Below are positions 29,270-38,988 of a DNA stretch of 54,502 bases, in pieces. Under the pieces are notes generated by a model, which was not told the DNA's origin, did no database searches, and saw only the letters and a list, made by a program, of their open reading frames with translations. Position numbers and translations under genes: made by a program. The stretch is taken from assembly GCF_901687125.1 (NCBI RefSeq), contig NZ_CABFJY010000009.1, positions 1 to 54,502 of the forward strand, in the 5' to 3' direction. This stretch comes from Actinobacillus vicugnae. Its GTDB lineage: Bacteria; Pseudomonadota; Gammaproteobacteria; Enterobacterales; Pasteurellaceae. The stretch's first letter is position 1, and every line of letters begins with the position of its first letter.

Positions 29270-30204
29270 TGCTCTCCTCCATGCATTAAGCCATTGGCAA
29301 AGACTTCAGCAAAACGTTGTGCCGAAGGAATCGCGCCAAAAGTCCAAACAGCGGGTAGAATCAGCGGATCTTTCGCCATTGCTAAATGTTGCCACAGTGT
29401 ATTGTATTGCAACGCAGAGCCAATATTGGCAGGGTAAGGTTTCACCACTACAAAACGGCTATTCGGCGCTAGCTTTGCCAATTGAGTAACTTCAATCGTT
29501 TCAAAGCCCCATAAATTTTGTGAGCCTTGCCACGCATTAGTAAAGCCAAGTTGGGTCAACACCGCACCAAATGGGCTATTCGGGGCGTAAATGCGCAAAT
29601 GACGAGTGTCGATAAACTGTACTAAAGCAATTGGACGTGTCAAATAAGGTTGAACAAGCGGTCGAATTTCAGCAATTTTTTGCCAATAATCCGCCATAAG
29701 CTGTTCAAACTGCCGTTCTCTATTTACCAATTGCGCCACTTTTTGGCTGGCGTTCACCATGTTGTACCACGCATCGCCTGCTTGGTAGAAATCGACCAAT
29801 GAAACTTCTGAAAACGGCGCTAACGTTGGCGTAGCTTGAGCATAAAAACCGCTATTAATAAAATGCAAATCGTGATTGTCTTGCTTCAGCGCTAAAAGTT
29901 GTTCTGGATTGGGTTGTAGACGCACACCAAGATCTAAAGTTTCCGCAGGTAACGCAGGCTGACTAACCCACTGCTGATAGCTTTTCACACCGCCCACCGC
30001 CACAGGTCTCTCGCCTAATGCGATCAGCGTTTCCGCCACTGTCCAATCCAAGGTAGCAAAGGATTTCGCCTGTACTTTCGAGCTAAAAATCGTACTGGCA
30101 AAAAGGGTAAAAAACCATAAAAAAGCGACCGCTTGTAAGCGATTATTCCTTGTTAGCTTATGCGGAAAAACCTGTTGCTTGCGCCAATACATTTGCTTAA
30201 TCAT
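29263..30204 (-). CDS. fhuD: Ferric hydroxamate-binding periplasmic protein
   Basis: Solute-binding protein (type III, BtuF/FhuD fold) that passes ferric hydroxamates to FhuB. A hydrophobic signal segment is at about 24-46 after a basic N-terminal extension, with cleavage near KVQA. GVKSYQQW and DLGVRLQPNPEQLLALKQD are typical of the family. Length 313. Its start overlaps the fhuC stop by one base, indicating coupled translation. Confidence 0.92.
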   Translation of the reverse strand: MIKQMYWRKQQVFPHKLTRNNRLQAVAFLWFFTLFASTIFSSKVQAKSFATLDWTVAETLIALGERPVAVGGVKSYQQWVSQPALPAETLDLGVRLQPNPEQLLALKQDNHDLHFINSGFYAQATPTLAPFSEVSLVDFYQAGDAWYNMVNASQKVAQLVNRERQFEQLMADYWQKIAEIRPLVQPYLTRPIALVQFIDTRHLRIYAPNSPFGAVLTQLGFTNAWQGSQNLWGFETIEVTQLAKLAPNSRFVVVKPYPANIGSALQYNTLWQHLAMAKDPLILPAVWTFGAIPSAQRFAEVFANGLMHGGEQW

Positions 30205-30968
30205 TAATAGAAACTCACTGGTCGTTTGGTGTGTGGGTGTTCGATCACATTCAGTTCAATGCCGTAAATCTGTTTGAGTTTCGAGCTATTTACAATCTCA
30301 AACGCATCACCTTGTGCTAATAATTTACCGCTATGTAATGCCACTAGCTGATCGCAATAACGAGCCGCCAAATTAATATCATGAATCACAATAATCACGC
30401 CTAAATTTAGCTCATGTGCTAATTTTTTTACCAGCTCCATCACTTCGACTTGGTGGGCAATATCTAATGCGGCAAGCGGCTCATCAAGCAATAAAAACTT
30501 ACTTTGTTGCGCCAATAGCATCGCCAACCAAATGCGAGAACGTTCACCACCAGAAAGGGTATCAACCAACTGATCAGCAAATTTTTCGGTATGGGTAAGC
30601 GCCAATGCCCGTTCTATTGCCTCATGATCTTTTTGTTTGTTTGAACCAAATAAACCGTTCCAAGCATAGCGCCCCATCGCAATTAGCTCTCTAGCGGTTA
30701 AATTGGTTGCTTGTGGAAGATGTTGTGGAAGATAAGCTACTTGTTTAGCAAATTCTCGAGATGACCAAAGGCTAAGTTCTTGCTGATCAAATAAAATTTT
30801 GCCTGATGAATAAGGATTTTGTTTGGCGAGTAATTTAATAAGAGTAGATTTGCCCGAGCCGTTGTGTCCGATTAATCCATACACTTTGCCTTGCTCAAAT
30901 CGCAGTGAAATAGGATGTAGCAAGGTGCGACTAGGAATCTTAAAAGTCGCATTTTCAATTAAAAACAC
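30204..30968 (-). CDS. fhuC: Ferric hydroxamate ABC transporter ATPase
   Basis: Walker A is GHNGSGKST, the signature is LSGGERSRI and Walker B LLLDEPLAALD, with the switch His in VIIVIHDINLA. Length 254. Translation begins at GTG (30968) after CGGAG; no ATG is nearby in frame. First gene of fhuCDBA. I could not point to a convincing Fur box in the 197 bases upstream, although iron repression would be expected. Confidence 0.93.
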   Translation of the reverse strand: MFLIENATFKIPSRTLLHPISLRFEQGKVYGLIGHNGSGKSTLIKLLAKQNPYSSGKILFDQQELSLWSSREFAKQVAYLPQHLPQATNLTARELIAMGRYAWNGLFGSNKQKDHEAIERALALTHTEKFADQLVDTLSGGERSRIWLAMLLAQQSKFLLLDEPLAALDIAHQVEVMELVKKLAHELNLGVIIVIHDINLAARYCDQLVALHSGKLLAQGDAFEIVNSSKLKQIYGIELNVIEHPHTKRPVSFY

Positions 30969-31095
30969 AAAAACTCCGAAATAAATAAAAGCAATTCTAA
31001 TTAAAACTTATTAGCGTTTAAAGAGTAAGCGGTTAAATTTCCAAAAAAATTTGCAATTTTAAGCACTATTTATAGAAAGTAATGCAAGTTATCTA

Positions 31096-31139
31096 TATAA
31101 TTCGACGCCTTTGGGCTAGGTGACACTCCTGGTTTTTTT
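31096..31139 (+). promoter_or_regulatory. potD promoter -10 and terminator-like leader hairpin
   Basis: TATAAT at 31096-31101 is followed by a hairpin CTAGG.G-ACA-C.CCTGG (31116-31132) and seven T (31133-31139), all before potD starts at 31166. A transcript starting near 31108 would meet a terminator after about 30 bases. It may be an attenuator or a very short RNA gene. The -35 region is weak. Confidence 0.5.
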
Positions 31140-31165
31140 ATGGATCTTTTGCAGAGGACAAAAAA

Positions 31166-32215
31166 TTGATTAAATTCGGTCGTGCATTTTTAGCAAAACT
31201 TGCGCTACTTGGCTTAGCATTTTCAGCATTCAGCGCCCAAGCTGCTGAGAAATTATACGTTTATAACTGGACAGAATATGTGCCTTCATCGTTATTGGAG
31301 CAATTCAAAAAAGAAACAGGCATTGAGGTGATTTATTCCACCTTTGAAAGCAATGAAGAAATGTATTCAAAATTAAAGCTTTCAGATTCAAAAGGTTATG
31401 ACATCGTATTTCCTTCCAGCTATTACGTTGGCAAAATGGCAAAAGAAGGCATGCTGGCTGAGCTAGATAAAAGCAAATTAACCAATTTGCATAATGTTAC
31501 GCCTGAATTAATGGCTAAGCCATTTGATCCTGAGAATAAATATTCATTGCCTTATGTTTACGGGCTAACGGGAATTGGGGTTAATTCGCAGGATTTTGAT
31601 CCAACGACCATTTCTAGCTGGGGTGATTTATGGCGTGATGAATACAAAGGCAAATTATTGCTGATGAATGATCCACGTGAAGTGTTCCATATTGCACTGT
31701 TACTTGATGGCAAATCACCAAACAGCGAGAATGAGCAAGACATTCAAAATGCTTACCAACGCTTGCAAAAGCTGATGCCAAATGTATTGGTATTTAATTC
31801 AGATTCACCAGAAATGCCTTATTTACAAGGCGAAGTCGCAGTGGGAATGCAATGGAGCGGCTCTGCTCATCGTGCCAAAAGCGAAAACCTAGATCTGAAA
31901 TTTGTATTCCCGAAAGAAGGGGCTGTGATTTGGATGGATAACTATGTGATTCCAAAAGGCGCACAAAACAAAGAAGCCGCACATAAATTTATCGATTTCT
32001 TGTTACGTCCAGAAAGTGCGAAAGAAGTGATCGAAACTATGGGCTTTTCTATGCCAAATGAAGGTGTAAGAAGCTTACTTTCTCCAGAGCTTGCAAATGA
32101 CCCGCTAATTTTTCCGCCTAAGGAAGAAATTAATAAAGGCATCTTACAAGCAGACGTAGGTCAAGCGGTTGAAATCTACGAAAAATACTGGAATTTGCTA
32201 AAAACAGGCAAATAA
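31166..32215 (+). CDS. potD: Spermidine/putrescine-binding protein
   Basis: Periplasmic polyamine-binding protein with a signal peptide ([18 protein letters not shown]) and the PotD start of mature chain [24 protein letters not shown] and [12 protein letters not shown] are typical. Length 349. The start is TTG at 31166 behind GAGGAC; there is no alternative ATG that keeps the signal peptide. No potABC genes are adjacent, so it is a solo binding protein presumably serving a PotABC coded elsewhere. Confidence 0.93.
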   Translation: MIKFGRAFLAKLALLGLAFSAFSAQAAEKLYVYNWTEYVPSSLLEQFKKETGIEVIYSTFESNEEMYSKLKLSDSKGYDIVFPSSYYVGKMAKEGMLAELDKSKLTNLHNVTPELMAKPFDPENKYSLPYVYGLTGIGVNSQDFDPTTISSWGDLWRDEYKGKLLLMNDPREVFHIALLLDGKSPNSENEQDIQNAYQRLQKLMPNVLVFNSDSPEMPYLQGEVAVGMQWSGSAHRAKSENLDLKFVFPKEGAVIWMDNYVIPKGAQNKEAAHKFIDFLLRPESAKEVIETMGFSMPNEGVRSLLSPELANDPLIFPPKEEINKGILQADVGQAVEIYEKYWNLLKTGK

Positions 32216-32243
32216 ATTCGCAAATTACCATTTGCAAAATTTA

Positions 32244-32271
32244 AAGAAATAACGACCGCTTGTTATTTCTT
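32244..32271 (+). terminator. Hairpin with uptake signal in the loop, after potD
   Basis: AAGAAATAAC / GTTATTTCTT, a 10 bp perfect stem, carries GACCGCTT of a USS as the loop. It lies 30 bases past the potD stop. Confidence 0.6.
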
Positions 32272-32281
32272 ATAACTCAAA

Positions 32282-32312
32282 CGTCCTTCCTTGTGGAAGG
32301 GCGAATTTTTTT
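32282..32312 (+). terminator. Terminator-like hairpin before satP
   Basis: CCTTCC-TTGT-GGAAGG, extended by CG/CG pairs, then AATTTTTTT. It lies 30 bases before the satP start, so it either backs up potD termination or sits in the satP leader. Confidence 0.6.
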
Positions 32313-32341
32313 AAACATTAAACAACGACTCGAGGTCTTAA

Positions 32342-32911
32342 ATGTCAAATCATAACGCTTTAACTGCAAATCCAGGTCCATTAGGTTTATGCGGTTTTGC
32401 TTTAACAACTTGGTTACTTAGCTTAATCAACAACGGTACATTCGGTGGCGAAAACGTGGGCTTAGTGCTTGCAATGGGTTTTGCTTTCGGTGGTACTGCA
32501 CAGATGATCGCTGGTATGTTCGAATTTTCAAAAGGTAACACTTTTGGCTTTACAGCATTCACTAGCTACGGTGCGTTCTGGTGGTCATTCGCATTATTCA
32601 AAGTATTCTTCACTGAAGGTGTAACTGCGCCATTTATCGGTTGGTACTTAATCGCTTGGGGTACATTCACATTCATGATGTTTATCGGTACTTTAGCAAA
32701 AGCACGTGCATTACAAGCTATTTTCTTAAGCCTAACCATCACTTTCTACTTATTAGCAACAGGTGATTTCACTGGTGATCACTCAATCACACATATCGGC
32801 GGTAACTTCGGTTTATTAACTGCATTGTTAGCGTTCTACTTAGCGGCTGCTGAAATCATCAATGAAAGCTTCGGTCGTACAGTATTACCAATCGGTGCAC
32901 CAAAACAATAA
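32342..32911 (+). CDS. satP: Acetate/succinate transporter (SatP/YaaH family)
   Basis: A 189-residue, six-helix inner-membrane protein of the AceTr (GPR1/FUN34/YaaH) family that takes up acetate with protons. The family motif NPGPLG is at residues 10-15, followed by hydrophobic segments with conserved FGGTAQMIAGMFEF and SYGAFWWS. The C terminus AAAEIINESFGRTVLPIG is typical. It is monocistronic with its own terminator at 32929. Confidence 0.92.
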   Translation: MSNHNALTANPGPLGLCGFALTTWLLSLINNGTFGGENVGLVLAMGFAFGGTAQMIAGMFEFSKGNTFGFTAFTSYGAFWWSFALFKVFFTEGVTAPFIGWYLIAWGTFTFMMFIGTLAKARALQAIFLSLTITFYLLATGDFTGDHSITHIGGNFGLLTALLAFYLAAAEIINESFGRTVLPIGAPKQ

Positions 32912-32928
32912 TCAGATTTTCTGTCAAG

Positions 32929-32952
32929 AAGGACGCTACGGCGTCCTTTTTT
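32929..32952 (+). terminator. Terminator after satP
   Basis: AAGGACGC-TACG-GCGTCCTT followed by TTTT. Confidence 0.9.
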
Positions 32953-33099
32953 GCAAAATTATTGCTAAATTTAACCGCTTTTGAGAAGCACTTCACACTT
33001 TTCACATTTTTTTAACAAAAACATTGTAAGAACAAATTTCAGGCGTATATTGCTAAAATAGTAACAGTTTATTTCCCGTGATAAACCAAGGAGCAGACA

Positions 33100-34581
33100 A
33101 TGAAAGATCTCAATGTTTTTGATAAAACTTATGGCTTATTAATCAATGGTGAATGGACTCAAGGCAGTGGTAACGAGCTACTCGCTTCCTATAATCCAGC
33201 AAATGGTGAAGTATTAGCGCACTTTGTGGATGCAACAGATGTGGATGTTGATGCAGCAGTAGCTGCGGCACAACAAGCATTTAAATCTTGGCGTAAAACT
33301 ACTGTTGCTGAACGTGCGGCGATTTTAAATAAAATTGCCGATATGATTGATGAGCATAGCGAGCTATTTGCTTTGCAAGAAACCTTAGATAACGGTAAAC
33401 CTATTCGTGAAACAAGAGCCGCTGATATTCCGTTAGCCTCCGATCATTTCCACTACTTCGCGAGTGCAATTCGTGCGCACGAAGGCAGTTTAAATCAAAT
33501 CAATCAAGAAGAACTTTCATTGGTGCTACGTGAGCCAATTGGCGTGGTTGGGCAAATTATTCCGTGGAATTTCCCGTTCTTAATGGCTGCATGGAAAATT
33601 GCACCCGCGTTGGCCGCAGGCTGTACCGTAGTCATTCACCCTTCTAGCACAACTTCCCTCAGTTTATTGTCCTTCGCACAAAAAATTAATCACCTGTTGC
33701 CAAAAGGCGTGTTAAATGTCATTACAGGTAAAGGTTCAAAATCGGGTGAATATATGTTGCACCATAAAGGCTTTAATAAATTAGCCTTTACGGGCTCAAC
33801 GGAAATTGGACGTCATATTGCGATTTCAGCCGCAGAATTACTGATCCCAGCCACGCTTGAATTAGGAGGCAAATCGGCAAATATTTTCTTTGATGATATG
33901 CCATTCGATAAAGCATTAGAAGGCGCTCAAAAAGGCATTTTATTCAATCAAGGACAAGTCTGCTGTGCAGGTTCTCGAATCTTTGTGCAAGAAGGTATTT
34001 ATGACAAATTTGTGGCGGCACTTGCGGAAGAATTCCGTAAAGTAAAAGTGGGTTTACCGTGGGAGGACGACACTCAAATGGGTGCACAAGTCAATGCAGG
34101 GCAACTTAATACCATCCTAAAATATGTAAATATTGGTGAACAAGAAGGCTGTCGTATTATCACTGGTGGTAAAAAAGTATTAGCTGAAAACCTTGCGAAT
34201 GGTGAATTTATTGAGCCAACCTTAATTGAATCGAAAGATAACACCAGCCGCATTGCACAAGAAGAAATTTTCGGACCTGTCGCCACCGTGATTAAATTCA
34301 AAACCGAAGAGGATGTTATCCGTATGGCAAACGATTCGGAATACGGCTTAGGTGGCGGGGTTTGGACTAAAGACATTAACCGTGCATTACGCGTGGCGCG
34401 AGCCATTGAAACAGGGCGTATTTGGGTGAATTGCTACAATATTCTGCCAGCAGGCGCACCATTTGGCGGTTACAAGTCTTCTGGTATCGGGCGTGAAAAC
34501 CATCAAATGATGTTAGATGCTTATACCCAAGTAAAAAATATCTATATTAGCACCCGAGAAGAACGTGAGGGAATGTATTAA
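33100..34581 (+). CDS. NAD(P)-dependent aldehyde dehydrogenase, AldB-like
   Basis: A 493-residue aldehyde dehydrogenase closest in character to E. coli AldB (DNGKPIRET.AADIPLA.DHF.YFAS, NCYN..PA.A.FGGYK.SGIGRE). Catalytic residues are present: N157 in PWNFP, E254 in LELGGKS and C288 in GQVCCAG. The coenzyme-ribose motif, normally KPxx, reads H180-P-S-S, so the usual Lys is replaced by His. It stands alone between a satP terminator and a USS pair. The substrate is unknown. Confidence 0.88.
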   Translation: MKDLNVFDKTYGLLINGEWTQGSGNELLASYNPANGEVLAHFVDATDVDVDAAVAAAQQAFKSWRKTTVAERAAILNKIADMIDEHSELFALQETLDNGKPIRETRAADIPLASDHFHYFASAIRAHEGSLNQINQEELSLVLREPIGVVGQIIPWNFPFLMAAWKIAPALAAGCTVVIHPSSTTSLSLLSFAQKINHLLPKGVLNVITGKGSKSGEYMLHHKGFNKLAFTGSTEIGRHIAISAAELLIPATLELGGKSANIFFDDMPFDKALEGAQKGILFNQGQVCCAGSRIFVQEGIYDKFVAALAEEFRKVKVGLPWEDDTQMGAQVNAGQLNTILKYVNIGEQEGCRIITGGKKVLAENLANGEFIEPTLIESKDNTSRIAQEEIFGPVATVIKFKTEEDVIRMANDSEYGLGGGVWTKDINRALRVARAIETGRIWVNCYNILPAGAPFGGYKSSGIGRENHQMMLDAYTQVKNIYISTREEREGMY

Positions 34582-34603
34582 TTTTTTGATATTAGTTACC
34601 AAT

Positions 34604-34660
34604 ACAAGCGGTCTAATTTTGCCAATTTTTTGCAAATCTTGGTAAAAATCAGACCGCTTT
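34604..34660. repeat. Inverted pair of uptake signal sequences
   Basis: ACAAGCGGTCTAATTTT faces AATCAGACCGCTTTT after the aldehyde dehydrogenase gene; probably its terminator. Confidence 0.75.
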
Positions 34661-34772
34661 TATATCATTTTATTATAACGAAATGCCTTTTGTTCTTTAC
34701 TCCATGCTGAAGAAAAGGTAATCTCTCGCCAATTTTTATTTTGAAATATTAATCCTACTTGGAGAGGCAGTT

Positions 34773-36410
34773 ATGAAATTAGCGACTTTAACAAAAGTAA
34801 GCACAGGCGTATTAGTTGCGCTTGCCCTAAGCGCTTGTGATGATAAAAGCACTGACAGCAAAACCACAGCAAAAACTACTGCTGAAAAAACCTTTGTGAA
34901 CTGCGTAAGCCGTTCACCACAACACCTTAGCCCTGCCCTAGCAATGGATGGTATTTCGTACAATGCGAGTTCGCAACAAGTTTATAACCGCTTAGTTGAG
35001 TTTAAACGTGGTTCAACCGAAATCGAACCCGCTTTAGCTGAATCTTGGGACGTTTCTGAAGACGGCTTAACTTACACTTTCCACTTACGTAAAGGGGTAA
35101 AATTCCACTCAAACAAAAATTTCACACCAAGTCGCGATTTCAATGCAGATGACGTACTATTTTCATTTAACCGCCAGTTAGATCCAAATCATCCTTATCA
35201 CGCGGTGTCAAAAGCGACATATCCGTACTTTAAAGCGATGAAATTCCCGACTTTATTAAAAGCGGTCGAAAAAGTAGATGATCACACAGTAAAATTCACA
35301 TTAACCAAACGTGATGCTACTTTTGTATCAAGCCTTGGTATGGATTTCACCTCTATCTATTCGGCGGAATATGCGGATAAAATGTTACAAGCAGGTACGC
35401 CTGAAGTGATTGATAACACCCCTATCGGCACAGGTCCATTTGCATTTACTGGCTACGTTTTAGATCAAGCGAGTCGTTATGTTGCACATAAAGATTACTG
35501 GAATGGTAAAGCAGATATTGACCGTTTAATTTTTGAAATCGTGCCTGATGCAACCACGCGTTATGCCAAATTACAAGCAGGTCAATGTGATTTAATCGAT
35601 TTCCCAAATGCAACTGATATTGAAAAAATGAAAACCGATCCGAAAGTACAATTACTTTCACAACCTGGTTTGAATATCGCTTATGTGGCATTTAATACTG
35701 AAAAAGCACCATTTAATAACGTGAAAGTTCGCCAAGCATTAAATCTTGCCGTGGATAAAAAAGCAATTATTGATGTGGTTTACCAAGGTGCGGGAATCGC
35801 TGCGAAAAATCCATTACCGCCAACCATTTGGGGCTATAACGATAACGTAGCAGACTCTGAATACAATATCGAAAAAGCCAAACAATTATTAGCAGAAGCG
35901 GGCTATCCAAACGGTTTTGAAACCGAACTTTGGGTTCAGCCTGTGGTGCGAGCTTCAAACCCAAACCCACGTCGTATGTCTGAGATTATTCAAGCGGACT
36001 GGGCAAAAATTGGGGTGAACGCAAAACTCGTTACCTATGAATGGGGCGACTATATCAAACGTACCAAAGCAGGCGAATTAACTGCAGGTACTTACGGGTG
36101 GTCTGGTGATAATGGTGATCCTGATAACTTCTTATCACCATTATTCGGTTCATCGAATGTGGGTAACAGTAACTACGCACGCTTTAACAGCCCTGAGTTA
36201 GATGCGTTATTAGATAAAGCACTGGGTTTATCCGATAAAGCGGAACGTACAAAGCTCTACGAACAAGCGCAAGTATTGTTAAAAGAACAAGCGCCATGGA
36301 TTAATGTAGCGCACTCAATCAACTTTGCGCCAACCAGTAAACGTGTACAAGACTACAAACAAAGTCCATTCGGCTACACTTACCTCTACGGTACAAAATT
36401 GGCTGACTAA
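34773..36410 (+). CDS. hbpA: Haem/glutathione-binding lipoprotein HbpA (GbpA)
   Basis: A 545-residue type II periplasmic binding protein of the DppA/OppA family, anchored as a lipoprotein (lipobox LALSAC, Cys22). The sequence tracks H. influenzae HbpA very closely (SYNASSQQVYNRLVEFK, KNPLPPTIW.YND, GWSGDNGDPDNFLSPL.GSSN.GNSN). That protein binds haem weakly and glutathione, which it delivers to the DppBCDF permease. No permease gene is adjacent. The start follows GGAGAGG. A strong terminator follows. Confidence 0.92.
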   Translation: MKLATLTKVSTGVLVALALSACDDKSTDSKTTAKTTAEKTFVNCVSRSPQHLSPALAMDGISYNASSQQVYNRLVEFKRGSTEIEPALAESWDVSEDGLTYTFHLRKGVKFHSNKNFTPSRDFNADDVLFSFNRQLDPNHPYHAVSKATYPYFKAMKFPTLLKAVEKVDDHTVKFTLTKRDATFVSSLGMDFTSIYSAEYADKMLQAGTPEVIDNTPIGTGPFAFTGYVLDQASRYVAHKDYWNGKADIDRLIFEIVPDATTRYAKLQAGQCDLIDFPNATDIEKMKTDPKVQLLSQPGLNIAYVAFNTEKAPFNNVKVRQALNLAVDKKAIIDVVYQGAGIAAKNPLPPTIWGYNDNVADSEYNIEKAKQLLAEAGYPNGFETELWVQPVVRASNPNPRRMSEIIQADWAKIGVNAKLVTYEWGDYIKRTKAGELTAGTYGWSGDNGDPDNFLSPLFGSSNVGNSNYARFNSPELDALLDKALGLSDKAERTKLYEQAQVLLKEQAPWINVAHSINFAPTSKRVQDYKQSPFGYTYLYGTKLAD

Positions 36411-36435
36411 CGCTAGGTTAGGCAATTCAAATAAA

Positions 36436-36464
36436 AATGGTGGGATTATTACCCACCATTTTTT
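36436..36464 (+). terminator. Terminator after hbpA
   Basis: AATGGTGGG-ATTATTA-CCCACCATT followed by T-rich sequence. It lies between convergent hbpA and pdxH. Confidence 0.9.
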
Positions 36465-36476
36465 CTTTCTGCCATT

Positions 36477-37106
36477 TTATGGCGATAGCCTTTCTTTATG
36501 CCATTGTCCTTCAACCAAACAATAACAAATTCGGTCGTGTAAACGACTTGGTCTACCCTGCCAAAATTCAATACGTTCGGGTAACACAATATACCCACCC
36601 CAATGTGGAGGACGAGGCACTTGTAACGGATGCTTCGCCGCAATCAATGCTGCTTTCGCCACCAACTCACTTTTACTCGCTAGCACTTGGCTTTGCGCAC
36701 TCGCCCAAGCACCAACTCGGCTGGTATAAGGACGGCTAGAAAAATAGCGGTCGGATTCCGCTTCTGAAATTTTTTCAATTCGTCCCTCAACCCGCACCGA
36801 GCGTTCTAATTCCGCCCAAAAAAAGGTTAAGGCAACATAAGGATTCTGTTCAATCGCTTGTCCTTTTCGGCTTTGGTAATTTGTAAAAAACACAAATCCT
36901 GTTGGATTTACTTCTTTTAAAAGCACAATGCGGCTGGTTGGTTTTCCGTCAAGCACAGTTGCTACATTCATTGCGGTAGGCTCATTGACTTTCGCCAACA
37001 TGGCTTCATTTAGCCAAAGTTCAAATTGCTGTAGCGGATCAGCATGACAATGTGCTTGTGATAATGTTTGTTTACTATAATCTTCTCGAATATTATGTAG
37101 ATCCAT
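36477..37106 (-). CDS. pdxH: Pyridoxamine 5'-phosphate oxidase
   Basis: FMN-dependent enzyme making PLP from PNP or [27 protein letters not shown] binds FMN and phosphate, [17 protein letters not shown] follows, and the C-terminal RPPHWGGY...[13 protein letters not shown]...W is the family signature. Length 209 is slightly short of E. coli PdxH but complete. Single gene. Confidence 0.95.
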   Translation of the reverse strand: MDLHNIREDYSKQTLSQAHCHADPLQQFELWLNEAMLAKVNEPTAMNVATVLDGKPTSRIVLLKEVNPTGFVFFTNYQSRKGQAIEQNPYVALTFFWAELERSVRVEGRIEKISEAESDRYFSSRPYTSRVGAWASAQSQVLASKSELVAKAALIAAKHPLQVPRPPHWGGYIVLPERIEFWQGRPSRLHDRICYCLVEGQWHKERLSP

Positions 37107-37144
37107 TGTTTCACCTTTTGCTAAACCTATAAATCACTAAAACA

Positions 37145-37191
37145 AAAGCGGTCAAATTTCTGCAAAATTTTGCAAAAATTCAACCGCTTGT
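37145..37191. repeat. Inverted pair of uptake signal sequences
   Basis: AAAAGCGGTCAAATTT faces AAAATTCAACCGCTTGTTTT between srmB and pdxH, forming a hairpin just past the srmB stop. Confidence 0.75.
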
Positions 37192-37192
37192 T

Positions 37193-38530
37193 TTATTTAG
37201 CTGCTGCCTGTTCTAAAGTAGGTTTACGGCGTTTACCAACATTTTTAGTGTCTTTATGACGTACCTTGACTTTGGTTTTTGCTGCTTCTTTTTTCGCCAC
37301 TTTACGCTTTTTAATACGCGCTTTTTCTTTTTTGGTGGTGGTATTTAATTCACCATCTTTTGGCGCTTTAGTACGAGGCGCTAAACCTTCGATCACTCGT
37401 GCTTTCAGCAATTCTTCGGTATAACGTTTGATTTTGCCAAGCAGTTTGTAATCGTGCGCTTCCACCAATGAGATCGCTGAGCCTTTTTTACCCGCACGCG
37501 CAGTACGCCCGATACGATGTAAATAAGTATCTGCACTGTATGGCAAATCAAAATTAATAACATAATCAACATCATCAATATCAATACCACGAGCGGCAAC
37601 ATCGGTTGCGACTAACACATTCACCACGCCTTCTTTTAAACGGGCAATCGCTTGGTTACGCTGGCTTTGTGCCATATCGCCTTCTAAATAAGTAGAACGT
37701 AGTCCACGTTTGCGAAGCGTTTCGCTCAATTCACGTACATCTTCACGACGACGAACGAATACAATCGCTTTTTCCATTTCAAAGGAAGAAATTAAACGGG
37801 CAAGCAGTTTTGTTTTGTGATCTAAGTTATCCGCATGGTAATACCATTGTTGGATTTTTTTACGTTCACGACGGCTAGGCTCTGCATCAATTTTTAATGG
37901 GTTATCTAAAATTCGGTCGGTAAAATCAACTAATAATTCGCCTTCTAACGTTGCCGAGAATAACCACGTGTGTTTACGCCAACGAGTTTCTGCGGCAATT
38001 TTTTCTGCATCTTGACCAAAGCCCATTTGGAGCATACGGTCGGCTTCATCAAAGATCAAAATCTCTACCGCACGACAGTCAAAATTTTCTTCTTTGATAT
38101 ATTGCATTAAACGCCCAGGGGTAGCGACCACAATATCTTGATTGCTGTTAAACACTTCACCATGATTTTGGTATGCCACTCCGCCCGTAATTGTCGCAAT
38201 GCTGAGTTTAGTAAATTCCGCAAAGGTTTGCGCTTCTTCCGCCACTTGCATCGCAAGTTCACGGGTTGGGGTTAAAATTAAAATACGTGGCGCACCAGGT
38301 TTACGACGTGGGTAGTCCAGCAAATGTTGAATAGCGGGTAATAAAAATGCGGCAGTTTTGCCAGTACCTGTTGGCGCTGAACCAAGTAAATCACGTCCGT
38401 CCAATGCGTGTGGAATGGTTTCTGCTTGAACTGCTGTCGGGCGTTTATAGCCTTTTTTAGCCAGTGCTTTTAACAGTTGAGGGGCTAAATCTAATTCCTC
38501 AAAAGTCAGTAATGGGGTTTCGTTAGTCAT
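37193..38530 (-). CDS. srmB: DEAD-box RNA helicase SrmB
   Basis: ATP-dependent RNA helicase for assembly of the 50S ribosomal subunit. The Q motif region is TFEELDL...RPTAVQ, Walker A APTGTGKT at 52-59, PTRELA, TPGRL, DEAD within IFDEADRM near 158, SAT, and HRIGRTARAG. The C-terminal 70 residues are a basic Lys/Arg tail likely to bind rRNA. Length 445 fits SrmB. A USS pair lies just past the stop codon. Confidence 0.92.
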   Translation of the reverse strand: MTNETPLLTFEELDLAPQLLKALAKKGYKRPTAVQAETIPHALDGRDLLGSAPTGTGKTAAFLLPAIQHLLDYPRRKPGAPRILILTPTRELAMQVAEEAQTFAEFTKLSIATITGGVAYQNHGEVFNSNQDIVVATPGRLMQYIKEENFDCRAVEILIFDEADRMLQMGFGQDAEKIAAETRWRKHTWLFSATLEGELLVDFTDRILDNPLKIDAEPSRRERKKIQQWYYHADNLDHKTKLLARLISSFEMEKAIVFVRRREDVRELSETLRKRGLRSTYLEGDMAQSQRNQAIARLKEGVVNVLVATDVAARGIDIDDVDYVINFDLPYSADTYLHRIGRTARAGKKGSAISLVEAHDYKLLGKIKRYTEELLKARVIEGLAPRTKAPKDGELNTTTKKEKARIKKRKVAKKEAAKTKVKVRHKDTKNVGKRRKPTLEQAAAK

Positions 38531-38550
38531 TGTTATTGTGTCCTAATAAT

Positions 38551-38988
38551 TTATAAATACAGCGCCATCACCACAGCATTTTCTCTGCCGCCCGTTGCTG
38601 TTGGATAATAATTTTTGCGAATAGTCACTTGATTAAAGCCCACTGAATCATACAATTTTTGGGCGTTTAAATTCGATTCTCGTACTTCTAACCAAAGGGT
38701 TAAAATCCCTTGGTTACGTAACCTTTCGATTAGTTCTAACAATAAACACTTGCCATAGCCCTTACCCTGAAACGCTGGCTCAACCGCAATGTTAAAGAGC
38801 GTAGCCTCGTCCAATACTGTTTGGCAAATCGCAAAAGCGACGATTTGCTGTTGTTTGGTCAGTTTCAGATTTAAATATTTATCGCCTTGATTATTCAGTA
38901 AGGTGCCTTTACTCCAAGGCACAAGGTGTGCCGCTTGCTCAATATCAAACAAGCGGTCAAAATCTGATGGCTTAATAACATCAATCAT
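38551..38988 (-). CDS. rimI: Ribosomal protein S18 alanine N-acetyltransferase
   Basis: GNAT-family enzyme acetylating the N terminus of S18. The acetyl-CoA loop is VEPAFQGKGYGKCLL, and the family C-terminal VRESNLNAQKLYDSVGF...RKNYYP is clear. The start at 38988 (MIDVIKPSDF) is preferred over a longer open frame since the upstream part overlaps holD and matches nothing in the family. It overlaps holD by 8 bases. The holD-rimI pair next to rsmC is the order seen in enterobacteria. Confidence 0.92.
   Translation of the reverse strand: MIDVIKPSDFDRLFDIEQAAHLVPWSKGTLLNNQGDKYLNLKLTKQQQIVAFAICQTVLDEATLFNIAVEPAFQGKGYGKCLLLELIERLRNQGILTLWLEVRESNLNAQKLYDSVGFNQVTIRKNYYPTATGGRENAVVMALYL

Noticed and set aside
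30969-31095. Fur box before fhuC
   Set aside because: The region is AT-rich but no 19-base match to GATAATGATAATCATTATC is good enough to claim.
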